Shown piece by piece: positions 52,605-60,244 of a DNA stretch of 64,000 nucleotides. The position numbers and the translations under genes are program-made. This stretch comes from JACQFK01 sp964619955 (GTDB lineage: Bacteria > Planctomycetota > MHYJ01 > JACPRB01): assembly GCA_964619955.1 (NCBI GenBank), contig CAZUJF010000006.1, forward strand, positions 1 to 64,000. Direction: 5' to 3'. Positions within the stretch are counted from its first letter, which is position 1, and each line of letters begins with the position of its first letter. A model generated the notes under the pieces. That model had not been told where the DNA came from. It saw only the letters and a program-made list of their open reading frames with translations, and did not search any database.

Positions 52605-54416
52605 ATGGACATCCGCAAGACCGAAGCGGCCGAGGACGCGCCCGACAAGAAGGCCCCGCCCGCGGGGGGGGAGCCCGAGCCGGGCGTTCCCGGCAAGGGC
52701 GCCGTCGTCATCGACGAGCGTCTCAGTCCCGAGGTCCGCAACCTCATCGAGGACGGCAAGAAGCGCGGCTTCGTCACCTACGACGAGCTGAACAAGGTGC
52801 TGCCCGACGACATGGTGTCGCCGGAGAAGCTCGACGCGATCCTCCAGATCATGGACGACCTGGGGATCGAGATGGTCGAGACCGCGGCGGCCGAGGGGAC
52901 CGCGGAGAAGGAGGCCCCCGGCTACGAGGCGGACGACGACGAGCGCGAATTCGAGGAGCCCCAGGAGCTCGAGAGCAAGCGGGGCGTCTCCGAGAAGATC
53001 GACGACCCGGTCCGCATGTACCTCACCCAGATGGGCGAGATCCCCCTGCTGTCGCGGGAGGACGAACTGCGCCTGGCGAAGCGGATCGAGATCACGCGCA
53101 AGCGCTTCCGCACGAAGGTGCTGGAAAGCCCCGTCGCGGTGGCCGAGGCCATCCAGATCCTCGAGGACGTGAAGAACGGCGACCTCGCCTTCGACCGCAC
53201 GCTGAAGGCGGACAGCGCCATCGACGTCTCGAAGTTCGAGGTCCTGGACCGCCTGCCCCGGGTCATCGAGACCATCAAGCAGACGATCTTCGACTCCCAC
53301 GAGTGCTACGAGAAGCTCCACGAGGGCGCCGCGGCGAAACACCGCGACCGCCTGCGGCTGCGCATGCGCGAGAACCAGCGCAAGTGCGTGATCATGCTCG
53401 AGGAGATGAACATCCAGTCGAAGAAGATCAAGCCGATGATGGACCGGCTCGAGACCTTCTCGAAGAAGATGGACGACGTCCAGCACGAGCTGGACGAGAT
53501 CAAGGCCGGCCGCGGCAACAAGGTGCGCCTCGCCACGGTGAAGAAGGAGCTCGACCAGCTCCGCGTGCAGACCCTCGAGGGCGCGGAGGACCTGCGCGGC
53601 CGCGTGCGGGACATCCGCGAGCGCTTCGAGGACTACGAGAAGACGAAGCGGAAGCTTTCGAGCGGCAACCTGCGCCTGGTGGTGTCCATCGGGAAGAAGT
53701 ACCGCAACCGCGGGCTTTCGTTCCTGGACCTCATCCAGGAGGGCAACACGGGCCTCATGAAGGCGGTGGAGAAGTACGAGTACCGCCGCGGCTACAAGTT
53801 CTCCACGTACGCCACGTGGTGGATCCGGCAGGCGATCACGCGCGCGATCGCGGACCAGGCGCGGACGATCCGCATCCCGGTCCACATGATCGAGACGATG
53901 ACCAAGCTGCGCAACGTCGCCAAGAAGCTGGCGCAGCGCAACGGGCGCGAGCCGTCCCTGGAGGAGATCGCCCAGGAGTCGGGCATCTCGCTCGAGGAGA
54001 CCAAGCGCGTCCTGAAGATCGCGAAGCACCCGATCTCGCTGGACCGTCCGATCGGCGAGGGCGACGACAGCTACTTCGGCGACTTCATCGAGGACGAGTC
54101 GGCGGAGAACCCGGTGTCGGCCGCGACGCACGAGATGCTGAAGGAGAAGATCGAGACCGTCCTGCAGACGCTGTCGTTCCGCGAGCGCGAGATCATCAAG
54201 CTCCGCTACGGGATCGGCACGGGCTACACGTACACCCTGGAGGAGGTCGGCCGGATCTTCAAGGTCACGCGCGAGCGCGTCCGGCAGATCGAGGCCAAGG
54301 CGATCCGCAAGCTCCAGCATCCCATCCGATCCAGGAAGCTGGAAGGCTTCCTCGAGGGGATCCTTCGCCGGGGGATGGGCGGCGAGGAAAACGCTGAAAT
54401 GGCCCCGGAGGCTTAG
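52605..54416 (+). CDS. rpoD: Primary sigma factor RpoD, 603 aa
   Basis: Housekeeping sigma70. N-terminal region 1.1-type segment (about 40-90), region 1.2 around VRMYLTQMGEIPLLSREDE, nonconserved middle with coiled-coil stretches, then region 2 (LRLVVSIGKKYRNRGL, DLIQEGNTGLMKAVEKYEYR, FSTYATWWIRQAITRAIADQ), region 3 and region 4 (LSFREREIIKLRYGIG, GRIFKVTRERVRQIEAKAIR). ATG directly follows the dnaG stop. The TTGACA/TATAAT promoters in this window fit its expected specificity. Confidence 0.98.
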   Translation: MDIRKTEAAEDAPDKKAPPAGGEPEPGVPGKGAVVIDERLSPEVRNLIEDGKKRGFVTYDELNKVLPDDMVSPEKLDAILQIMDDLGIEMVETAAAEGTAEKEAPGYEADDDEREFEEPQELESKRGVSEKIDDPVRMYLTQMGEIPLLSREDELRLAKRIEITRKRFRTKVLESPVAVAEAIQILEDVKNGDLAFDRTLKADSAIDVSKFEVLDRLPRVIETIKQTIFDSHECYEKLHEGAAAKHRDRLRLRMRENQRKCVIMLEEMNIQSKKIKPMMDRLETFSKKMDDVQHELDEIKAGRGNKVRLATVKKELDQLRVQTLEGAEDLRGRVRDIRERFEDYEKTKRKLSSGNLRLVVSIGKKYRNRGLSFLDLIQEGNTGLMKAVEKYEYRRGYKFSTYATWWIRQAITRAIADQARTIRIPVHMIETMTKLRNVAKKLAQRNGREPSLEEIAQESGISLEETKRVLKIAKHPISLDRPIGEGDDSYFGDFIEDESAENPVSAATHEMLKEKIETVLQTLSFREREIIKLRYGIGTGYTYTLEEVGRIFKVTRERVRQIEAKAIRKLQHPIRSRKLEGFLEGILRRGMGGEENAEMAPEA

Positions 54417-54432
54417 CCTCCGGGGTTTTTTT
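54403..54432 (+). terminator. Intrinsic terminator overlapping the rpoD stop codon
   Basis: A 10-bp stem (CCCCGGAGGC at 54403-54412 with GCCTCCGGGG at 54416-54425), a 3-base TTA loop and a T run (54426-54432). The rpoD TAG (54414-54416) falls in the loop, so the hairpin may form only when ribosomes have left. Confidence 0.9.
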
Positions 54433-54445
54433 ATTGGGGGGATGG

Positions 54446-55195
54446 ATGGCCGCAATCCGCAAGACCGACGCGCTCCTGCCGCTGCAGGAGCTCGACCTGC
54501 TGATCCACGCGCTCAAGGTGCAGGGGATCGAGAAGCCCCGCATGCTCGCGGCGGTGGAGGCCCGGCTCAAGCGCGCGAAGGACAACCTGGCCGCCGTCCA
54601 GGCGGAGATCAAGGCCCTGAAGCTGGAGTCCTCCAAGCAGGAGCTCGCGGTGAAGGAGTACGACGGCAAGATCGAGAAGCTCCAGGCCCAGTCGATGACG
54701 GCCAAGAAGAACGACGAGTACCAGGCCTTCCTCAAGGAGATCAGCGGCATGCGCGCGGACAAGAGCCGCGCGGAGGACGTCGTGCTGGACTTCATGATGC
54801 AGCTCGAGGAGAAGGGCAAGCTCGAGAAGCTCCGCCAGGAGGAGCTCAAGGTCGTCGAGGGCGAGTTCGCCGTCGAGAAGAAGAAATGCGACGCGGAGGT
54901 CGCCGTCATCGACGCCGAGATCGCGGGCAAACTGTCGCGCCGGCAGGAGCTGCTGGCTACGGCCGACAAGGAGCTCGTCAAGGTCTACGAACGCGTGCTC
55001 GGCGCCAAGGCCGACGGACTGGCGCTCTCGCCGGTGGGCAAGTACGACACCATCGAGGACACGGGCAAGGTCAGCTACTGGCAGTGCGAGGGCTGCGGCG
55101 TCGGCCTCAACGCCCAGGACGTGAATCTGCTGATGATGGGCCGGGACCTCCAGTTCTGCCGGAGCTGCTCCCGGATCATGTACATCAAGGCGTGA
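54446..55195 (+). CDS. Coiled-coil C4 zinc-ribbon protein (CdsZ/CT398-like), 249 aa
   Basis: Long coiled coil (about 10-180) ending in a zinc ribbon with CEGCG and CRSC pairs (C4). This is the DUF164/CT398 architecture; the Chlamydia member (CdsZ) binds the type III secretion ATPase and sigma54. Placement after rpoD is frequent in related lineages, from family knowledge. Here only 14 bases separate its ATG from the terminator, so expression should depend on read-through or an overlooked start. ATG 54446 has a GGGGGG run just upstream; a TTG at 54434 is less likely. Confidence 0.85.
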   Translation: MAAIRKTDALLPLQELDLLIHALKVQGIEKPRMLAAVEARLKRAKDNLAAVQAEIKALKLESSKQELAVKEYDGKIEKLQAQSMTAKKNDEYQAFLKEISGMRADKSRAEDVVLDFMMQLEEKGKLEKLRQEELKVVEGEFAVEKKKCDAEVAVIDAEIAGKLSRRQELLATADKELVKVYERVLGAKADGLALSPVGKYDTIEDTGKVSYWQCEGCGVGLNAQDVNLLMMGRDLQFCRSCSRIMYIKA

Positions 55196-55196
55196 C

Positions 55197-55224
55197 GAAG
55201 GCGAAAGGCGTGAGGCGATAGGCG
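55197..55224. repeat. Heptanucleotide tandem array, 4 units
   Basis: Units GAAGGCG, AAAGGCG, TGAGGCG, ATAGGCG (period 7) right after the zinc-ribbon gene's stop, between convergent genes. Confidence 0.75.
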
Positions 55225-55239
55225 CCCGGAACGCGGCGG

Positions 55240-55917
55240 CTACTTCGACTTGACGCCGGCGGGGAAGTAGGCGAGGCGCAGGGTGCCCACGCGGACGACG
55301 TCCCCCGCGTGCAACGGCTCGTCGTTCACCTTCCGGTCCCCCACGAAGGTCCCGAAGCGCGTTCCGAGGTCGCGGACCGAGCAGGAGTCCCCCGTCCGGT
55401 AGATCTCGCAGTGCCGGGCCTCCACTTCCGCGTGCTTGAACGGGATGGTCGACCTCAGGTCGCCCCCGATGCGGATCGAGGTGCCGACGATGGGGAACTC
55501 GACGCCCTCCTCGGGCCCGTTGAGGGGGACGACGCGCGGGGAGCGGAAGACCTTCTCCGCGAGGGCGCGCAGGAAGGAGCGGGACTGCTCCCCGGACAGC
55601 TCGAAGCGGAAGTAGTTCTGCATCCCCAGGTTGTTGAAGACGACCTTGACCTTGGGCTGGACCTCGACGAGCACCAGGGCCCCGCCGCGGCGCTCCAGCA
55701 TGCCGGCCAGGTCCATGAGGTAGCCGAAGCCCGAGCTGGAGATGTAGGCCACGTTGCTCATCTGGATGGAGACGAACGTGGTCTTGCGGTCGAGCGCCGC
55801 GTCGATGCGTTCCTTGAGCAGCGCCGCGTTGGCGGCGTTGACGCCGCCTTCGATCACGATGTCGGCTGAACGGGGAAGGTCGAGGATGGGGGCGCAGCGG
55901 ATGTTGAGTTCAGCCAC
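55240..55917 (-). CDS. STAS (anti-sigma antagonist-like) and FHA fusion, 225 aa
   Basis: Residues 1-110 form a STAS domain: FVSIQMSNVAYISSSGFGYLMDLAGMLERRGG contains the SS at the phospho-acceptor site of SpoIIAA-like proteins, in a longer stretch read from the sequence. Residues about 140-220 form an FHA domain with SIRIGGD, VEARHCEI and GTRFGTFV. So one half may be phosphorylated and the other binds phosphothreonine. GTG start with no Shine-Dalgarno; the -10 box ends six bases upstream. Alone in its unit. Likely a signalling link between kinase and sigma control (inference). Confidence 0.85.
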   Translation of the reverse strand: MAELNIRCAPILDLPRSADIVIEGGVNAANAALLKERIDAALDRKTTFVSIQMSNVAYISSSGFGYLMDLAGMLERRGGALVLVEVQPKVKVVFNNLGMQNYFRFELSGEQSRSFLRALAEKVFRSPRVVPLNGPEEGVEFPIVGTSIRIGGDLRSTIPFKHAEVEARHCEIYRTGDSCSVRDLGTRFGTFVGDRKVNDEPLHAGDVVRVGTLRLAYFPAGVKSK

Positions 55918-55923
55918 TTACGA

Positions 55924-55951
55924 ATTCTATCACGACGCTCGCGAGCGGCAA
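55924..55951 (-). promoter_or_regulatory. Promoter of the STAS-FHA gene (leaderless start)
   Basis: Minus strand: TTGCCG (55951-55946), 16-base spacer, TAGAAT (55929-55924), then six bases to the GTG at 55917. Confidence 0.6.
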
Positions 55952-55961
55952 GAGATTGCGG

Positions 55962-57524
55962 TCACTGGCCCAGGATCTTGGAGGAATCCGCCTTCGGCAC
56001 GAGGCGCCGGCCGAGTCCCAGGCAGTTCCGGCAGGGCAGGGCGGCGCGGCTGAAGGCGAGGCCGCGGCCGGCGCAGTCCGGGCAGGCCGTCTCGCCGGCG
56101 ATGTCCTCGAGGGCGGGCGCGGGCTTCTCCTTCTCGCACTGGCGGCAGTCCAGCCAGCCCTCCTTGCACTTGTCGCACTTGAGGAGGCGTTCGATCCCCG
56201 TCGCCTTGCAGGGCACGCACTGGATCTCGACGCCGAACTTGTTGACGCTGCCGCCCTTGCCCTTGCAGCGGCCGCAGACGAACCTGATCTCCTTCTTCCC
56301 GTGGCAGTTGGTGCAGCGCAGTTTCCCCTCGCCCGCGCAGGGAGTGCAGACGCCGGCCGTGCGGATGGACTTCACGAGGGCCGCGACGTGTTCCTGCACC
56401 GGGCCCGCCCCCTTGACGGTCTCGTAGGCGCCGGCGGGGCGTTCGAAGCCCCGTTTCTTCATCTGCACGAGGCGGAGGAGGGCGTAGGACCAGACGTAGC
56501 GCACGGCCGGGGTGTCGGTGGAACGGTGCTCCTTCACGAAAGCCAGGACGGCGAGGTCGAAGTCGCCCGCCGCGATCCAGCCGTTGAGGTCCCGGATCGC
56601 GTGGCCTTCCGCGGTGCCGGGGATGCCGTCGGCGACGAGCATGCCGAGCGCTTGGGCGGGTTTGAGGAGTTCGGGCGCGGGACCGGCGAGGCCCGCGTGG
56701 AGGAAGCCGAAAGGCAGCAGGGCGTCCGCGGCCGGGGAGGTCGCCGGAGCCGCCTTCAGCGCGGCCAGGGACTGCAGCGCGGCGAGGGAGGCGGCCGGGG
56801 ACAGGCGTTCGGCGTCCTTGAGCGACGGGCCGGTGAGGTAGTCCTGGGCGGCCTTGAGGGCGGGCCCTTCGAGTTTCATCTCGGCATCCGTCCGGGAAAG
56901 GAACAGGACGGCGGCGGAGGCGAAGTCGGAGGACGCGCGGCGGGCCTTGTAGGCGGCGAGGGCGGCGGCGCGACGGGCGGGGTCGGCGCGTTTCGCCGGA
57001 TCCAGGAGGGTCTGGAGGGAGCTGTCGACTTCGGCGGGGCTCGGCGCCGGGGCGGCGGGGCCGGCGTAGGGGGCGGGGGCCGCGGGCCGGGCGATCTCGG
57101 AGCCCACGCGGTCCCGCAGGAGCCGCGTCAGCTGCATGATCTGCATGAGCTTCTTGCCGAGGGCGTCGTCGTCGGGGAAGAGGTCGAGGGCCGCGGCGTA
57201 GGCCTCGCGCGCGCGGCCGATGCCGGCGATCGCCTCCTTTAGGATGGCGTTTTTCTCGGCGGCTGGGGCCTCCAGCGCGCGTCCGTACGCGGCCTTGGCC
57301 TCCTCGTAGAGTTTGTCGGAGTCGCCCAGGAGCTCCTTGGGGGAGTTGAGGACCTTGTCGACCTCCTCCTTGAGGTAGGTGCGGAGGACGCCGTCGACGG
57401 TGACTTCGTAGTGCGTGGTCTTGTCGACCACCTTGCCGCCGATGCGGGCGCCGTCCTTGAGCACGACCACGTCGCCCCAGGCCAGCGAGGCGAGCAGGAG
57501 GGTCAGCGCCGATCCGCGAAGCAT
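55962..57524 (-). CDS. Exported Cys-rich (CxxCxGxG-type) protein with SH3-like module, 520 aa
   Basis: Signal peptide (MLRGSALTLLLASLAWG) then VVVLKDGARIGGKVV...LKEEVDKVL, the same beta-rich module as in the HEAT and TPR proteins of this window. A middle helical region follows. The last 120 residues hold at least six Cys pairs (CTPCAGEGKLRCTNCHG, CGRCKGKG, CDKCKEG, CRQC, CPDCAGRG, CRNCLGLG), like the zinc centre of DnaJ, but no J-domain is present. Paralogue of the next gene upstream (57540-59171). -10 TATACT ends six bases before the ATG. Function unknown; a redox or zinc-binding chaperone role in the periplasm is possible. Confidence 0.72.
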   Translation of the reverse strand: MLRGSALTLLLASLAWGDVVVLKDGARIGGKVVDKTTHYEVTVDGVLRTYLKEEVDKVLNSPKELLGDSDKLYEEAKAAYGRALEAPAAEKNAILKEAIAGIGRAREAYAAALDLFPDDDALGKKLMQIMQLTRLLRDRVGSEIARPAAPAPYAGPAAPAPSPAEVDSSLQTLLDPAKRADPARRAAALAAYKARRASSDFASAAVLFLSRTDAEMKLEGPALKAAQDYLTGPSLKDAERLSPAASLAALQSLAALKAAPATSPAADALLPFGFLHAGLAGPAPELLKPAQALGMLVADGIPGTAEGHAIRDLNGWIAAGDFDLAVLAFVKEHRSTDTPAVRYVWSYALLRLVQMKKRGFERPAGAYETVKGAGPVQEHVAALVKSIRTAGVCTPCAGEGKLRCTNCHGKKEIRFVCGRCKGKGGSVNKFGVEIQCVPCKATGIERLLKCDKCKEGWLDCRQCEKEKPAPALEDIAGETACPDCAGRGLAFSRAALPCRNCLGLGRRLVPKADSSKILGQ

Positions 57525-57530
57525 CCGGAG

Positions 57531-57536
57531 AGTATA
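57531..57536 (-). promoter_or_regulatory. -10 box of the Cys-rich protein gene
   Basis: TATACT on the minus strand, six bases before the ATG at 57524; the -35 would fall inside the previous gene and is weak. It overlaps the 15-base space between the two paralogues. Confidence 0.4.
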
Positions 57537-57539
57537 GCG

Positions 57540-59171
57540 TCAGGGAAGGATCTTGGTCGGGTCGGATTTGGGCGTGAGTTTCTGGCCCAGTCCCAGGCAG
57601 GATTTGCAGGCCCAGAGGATCTTGCGGAACACGAAGCCGCGGCCGTCGCACTGGTAGCAGCCCTGGGCGCTGCAGATGTCCTCCAGGGCGGGGGCGGCCT
57701 TCTCCTTCTCGCACTGGCGGCAGTCGTTCCAGCCGCCCTTGCACTTTTCGCATTTGACGAGTCTTGTGAAGCCGCGGCCGCGGCAGGGGTAGCAGGGGAT
57801 CTCGGGCACGGCGAAGCCGCTGCTGCTGAGGCTCGAATAGCCCGGCTCCGGGATCTTGCCCTTGCCCTTGCACTTGTCGCAGTCGGTGCGGTGCTCCGTC
57901 TTGCCGTGGCAGTTGGTGCAGCGGAGCTTGCCCTCGCCCAGGCACTGGTTGCAGTTGCCGGCCGCCTTGATCGACTTGATCAGCGCCGTGACATGGTCCT
58001 TGCCCGAGGTGTCGGCGATGCTGACGGTGGTGAAGGCGGAGACGGGGCGGTCCCATCCGCGCTTCTTCGCCTGGACGAGGCGCAGGAGGGCGTTGGACCA
58101 GACGAAGCGCACGATCGGGGTGTCGGTGGCGCGGTGGTCCTTCACGAAGGCGAGCACGGCCAGGTCGTAGTCGCCGCCGGCCATCCAGGCGTTCATGTCC
58201 CGCACGGCGAAGCCCTCGGGGGTGCCGAGGATGCCGTTCTGGAGGGAAAGGCCGAGGAGGCGCGCGGTCTTGTCCTGCTCCGGGCCCGCGGGGGCCTGGC
58301 CCAGGTGGCCGATGCCGAAGAGCTGGATGGGTTCCACCTGCGCGGCGCCGGAGGCCTTCTTGAGCGCGGCGATCTTGTCGCTGGTCCACTGCGCGGCCGC
58401 CTGATGCTGGGCGGGGCTGATCTTCTTCGGGTCCTTGAGCCAGGGCTGGTTGAAGTATTCCTGGAGGGCGGCCGCGGCGGGGGCGTCCATCTTCCAGTCC
58501 GCCTCCGGCTTGGACAGGAACAGCATGGCGGCGGTGGCGACCTCGTAAAGCTCCGGGGAGTAGGCGCGCTGGCCGCGGAAGGTGTCGCGGGCCTTGATGC
58601 GCTGGGCGGGGTCGGCCCGCTTGCCCGAGTCCGTCAGGATCGAGAAGGCCTCCTCGATGGTCACGCCGGGCGGCGGCGGGGGCGCATTGACCAGGGACGG
58701 CCCCCCGGGGAGACCGCTGCGCTTGGCCATGTCGGAGCCGACGCGCTCGCGGACGAGGCGCATGAGTTGCATGAGCTGGACGAGTTTGACGTCGAGGTCG
58801 GCGTATTTGTCCTCGGGGAAGAGGTCGCGGGTGGTGGCGATGAGTTCGCGGGCCTTCGACAGCTTGGCCGCGGTCTCCTTCATGACCGCGCCCTGGGCGT
58901 TGAGGTCCTGGATCTCCATGCCGCGCAGGTAGTCGGCCTTGGCCTCGGCGAGGATCTTGTCCGCATCCCCGAGGACTTCCTTGGGATCCTTGATGACCTT
59001 GTCCACCTCCTCCTTGAGGTAGGTGCGCAGGCCGGCATCGGTGGTGATTTCGTAGTGGGAGGCTTTCTCGACGAGGCGGCCGCCGACGCGGGAGCCGTCC
59101 TTGAGGACGAGCACGTCGGCGGAAAGGGTGCCGCAGAGGCAGACGAGTACCGCGAAGGATCCCAGGCGCAT
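57540..59171 (-). CDS. Exported Cys-rich (CxxCxGxG-type) protein with SH3-like module, 543 aa
   Basis: Paralogue of the 520-residue protein, collinear over its whole length. Signal peptide MRLGSFAVLVCLCGTLSA, SH3-like module VLVLKDGSRVGGRLVEKAS...LKEEVDKVI, helical middle, then the Cys-rich end (CNQCLGEGKLRCTNCHG, CDKCKGKG, CYPCRGRG, CEKCKGG, CRQC, CYQCDGRG, CKSCLGLG). An inserted PPPPPG linker lies near residue 190. GGGGGG(T)GAG provides a ribosome site before the ATG. First gene of a two-gene unit. No J-domain, so not a DnaJ; no family name can be given. Confidence 0.72.
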   Translation of the reverse strand: MRLGSFAVLVCLCGTLSADVLVLKDGSRVGGRLVEKASHYEITTDAGLRTYLKEEVDKVIKDPKEVLGDADKILAEAKADYLRGMEIQDLNAQGAVMKETAAKLSKARELIATTRDLFPEDKYADLDVKLVQLMQLMRLVRERVGSDMAKRSGLPGGPSLVNAPPPPPGVTIEEAFSILTDSGKRADPAQRIKARDTFRGQRAYSPELYEVATAAMLFLSKPEADWKMDAPAAAALQEYFNQPWLKDPKKISPAQHQAAAQWTSDKIAALKKASGAAQVEPIQLFGIGHLGQAPAGPEQDKTARLLGLSLQNGILGTPEGFAVRDMNAWMAGGDYDLAVLAFVKDHRATDTPIVRFVWSNALLRLVQAKKRGWDRPVSAFTTVSIADTSGKDHVTALIKSIKAAGNCNQCLGEGKLRCTNCHGKTEHRTDCDKCKGKGKIPEPGYSSLSSSGFAVPEIPCYPCRGRGFTRLVKCEKCKGGWNDCRQCEKEKAAPALEDICSAQGCYQCDGRGFVFRKILWACKSCLGLGQKLTPKSDPTKILP

Positions 59172-59244
59172 CAGCTCACCCCCCGACGACGGAAATCAGG
59201 CACCCATGGACTAACAACAGGGCGGACGGGAAAGTTCCGCATAA

Positions 59245-59271
59245 ATAATAGGCGGAAGTTCAAAAAAACAA
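59245..59271 (-). promoter_or_regulatory. Possible promoter of the Cys-rich pair
   Basis: Minus strand: TTGTTT (59271-59266), 15-base spacer, TATTAT (59250-59245), in an AT-rich patch, about 75 bases before the ATG. Confidence 0.35.
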
Positions 59272-59389
59272 TACGGCTTTTTCGCCCTATTCCCCTCTCT
59301 CAGACGTGAAAGGGGGCGGAAAAGTTTATGAAAAAGCGCTGAAGAAGGAAAATAGTGCGGAATTCCACGCGGCGGGGCGCCGCCTCCTC

Positions 59390-59395
59390 CATAAT
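59390..59395 (+). promoter_or_regulatory. -10 box of the 2H phosphoesterase gene
   Basis: CATAAT ends seven bases before the ATG at 59403; no Shine-Dalgarno, weak -35. Another leaderless-type arrangement. Confidence 0.4.
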
Positions 59396-59402
59396 GCGGC
59401 GC

Positions 59403-59912
59403 ATGAAGACCCATCTGTCCGCGTTGGTGGCGATCCCCCCGCAGGAGCTCTGGGAGCCGATCCAGGCGATCCGGCGCCTCCACGACCGGCATGTGCGGGA
59501 CTGGATGCCCCACGTGACGCTGCTGTACCCGTTCCGTCCGCAGGAGTCCTTCGAAGCGGAGGCGGCGGCCCTGGCGAGTCTGGGAATCGCGCCCTTTGAG
59601 ACGTCGCTTTCCAGCTTCCGTCATTTCACGCATTACGAGTGGTCGCACACGATCTGGCTGGATCCGGAGCCGTCGGACGCCTGGAAGGCGCTGCATGCGG
59701 CGCTGGTGGAGCGGTATCCGGACTGCCACGACGCCGCGCGCTACGAGAGCGGCTTCACGCCGCACCTCTCGGTGGGGCAGGCGCGCACGCCGGATCTGGC
59801 GGGGGTCTTCCAGCGGAACTGGTCGCCCCTCTCGTGGAAGGTCGGGGAACTGGCGCTGGTCGCGCGGAAGGAACGCGAGCCGTTCGAAGTGATCCGCAGC
59901 GTTCCGCTCTGA
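59403..59912 (+). CDS. 2H phosphoesterase superfamily protein (2'-5' RNA ligase-like), 169 aa
   Basis: Two His-containing motifs define the LigT/2H superfamily: HVTLLYPF (about 37-44) and HLSVGQ (about 121-126), with the normal spacing of about 80 residues. Members act on 2'-5' or cyclic phosphodiester bonds in RNA or nucleotides; the substrate here is unknown. The ATG at 59403 is preferred over an ATG at 59394, which lies in the -10 box. Alone in its unit, followed by the repeat-rich tail. Confidence 0.82.
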   Translation: MKTHLSALVAIPPQELWEPIQAIRRLHDRHVRDWMPHVTLLYPFRPQESFEAEAAALASLGIAPFETSLSSFRHFTHYEWSHTIWLDPEPSDAWKALHAALVERYPDCHDAARYESGFTPHLSVGQARTPDLAGVFQRNWSPLSWKVGELALVARKEREPFEVIRSVPL

Positions 59913-59921
59913 TTCCCCCGC

Positions 59922-59965
59922 GTCCGCCCTCGTTCGCTCGTCTTGTGGCGGGAGCTACGGCGGAC
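59922..59965. repeat. REP-like hairpin
   Basis: GTCCGCC (59922-59928) pairs with GGCGGAC (59959-59965); an inner GCTC/GAGC pair (59936-59939, 59952-59955) sits inside. Confidence 0.65.
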
Positions 59966-59973
59966 AAGCCGGA

Positions 59974-60037
59974 GGGCATTTCGACTCCCCGCCGAACCGG
60001 ATCCGATCCGGGAGTCCAGGATGCTTGCATTGAGCGA
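59974..60037. repeat. 64-bp dispersed repeat, copy 1
   Basis: Runs from GGGCATTTCGACTCCC to GCTTGCATTGAGCGA. GACTCCC and GGGAGTC form a 7-bp stem, with CCGGAT/ATCCGG nested inside. Copies 2 and 3 are at 61952-62015 and 62241-62304, all in the same orientation. Confidence 0.85.
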
Positions 60038-60244
60038 TAAACCCATCCAGGACTGTTTCGAAAGCGGATTCCCGCATGGCAAGGACTAGTTCATCGCGGC
60101 CCGCGCCACCAGCTGGGCGGTCCTCGCGCTGAGCCAGGCCCTCCTTCCTGCATGCCGCCGAATCTCGGCGGGGGGTGTGCTGTGGTAGTTGGAAGGGAGT
60201 GCGAGCGCGGCATAGGCCTTGAGACGGTCTGGTAAGAGAGGGGG

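Larger units (their letters stand above)
59913..60244. other. Intergenic repeat region with a possible gene remnant
   Basis: Contains a REP-like hairpin, the first 64-bp repeat and, on the minus strand from just after the rhomboid stop to a TAG at 60086, about 50 open codons (containing AYAALALPSNYHS and RRAWLSARTAQLVARAAMN). The latter has no good start and looks like a remnant; its origin is unknown. Confidence 0.5.

Noticed and set aside
50700..54455. Long minus-strand frame opposite dnaG and rpoD
   Set aside because: Both genes on the plus strand are unmistakable; the other frame is a shadow.
55962..59171. DnaJ chaperone genes
   Set aside because: Cys motifs are similar, but the J-domain and its HPD motif are missing and both proteins have signal peptides.
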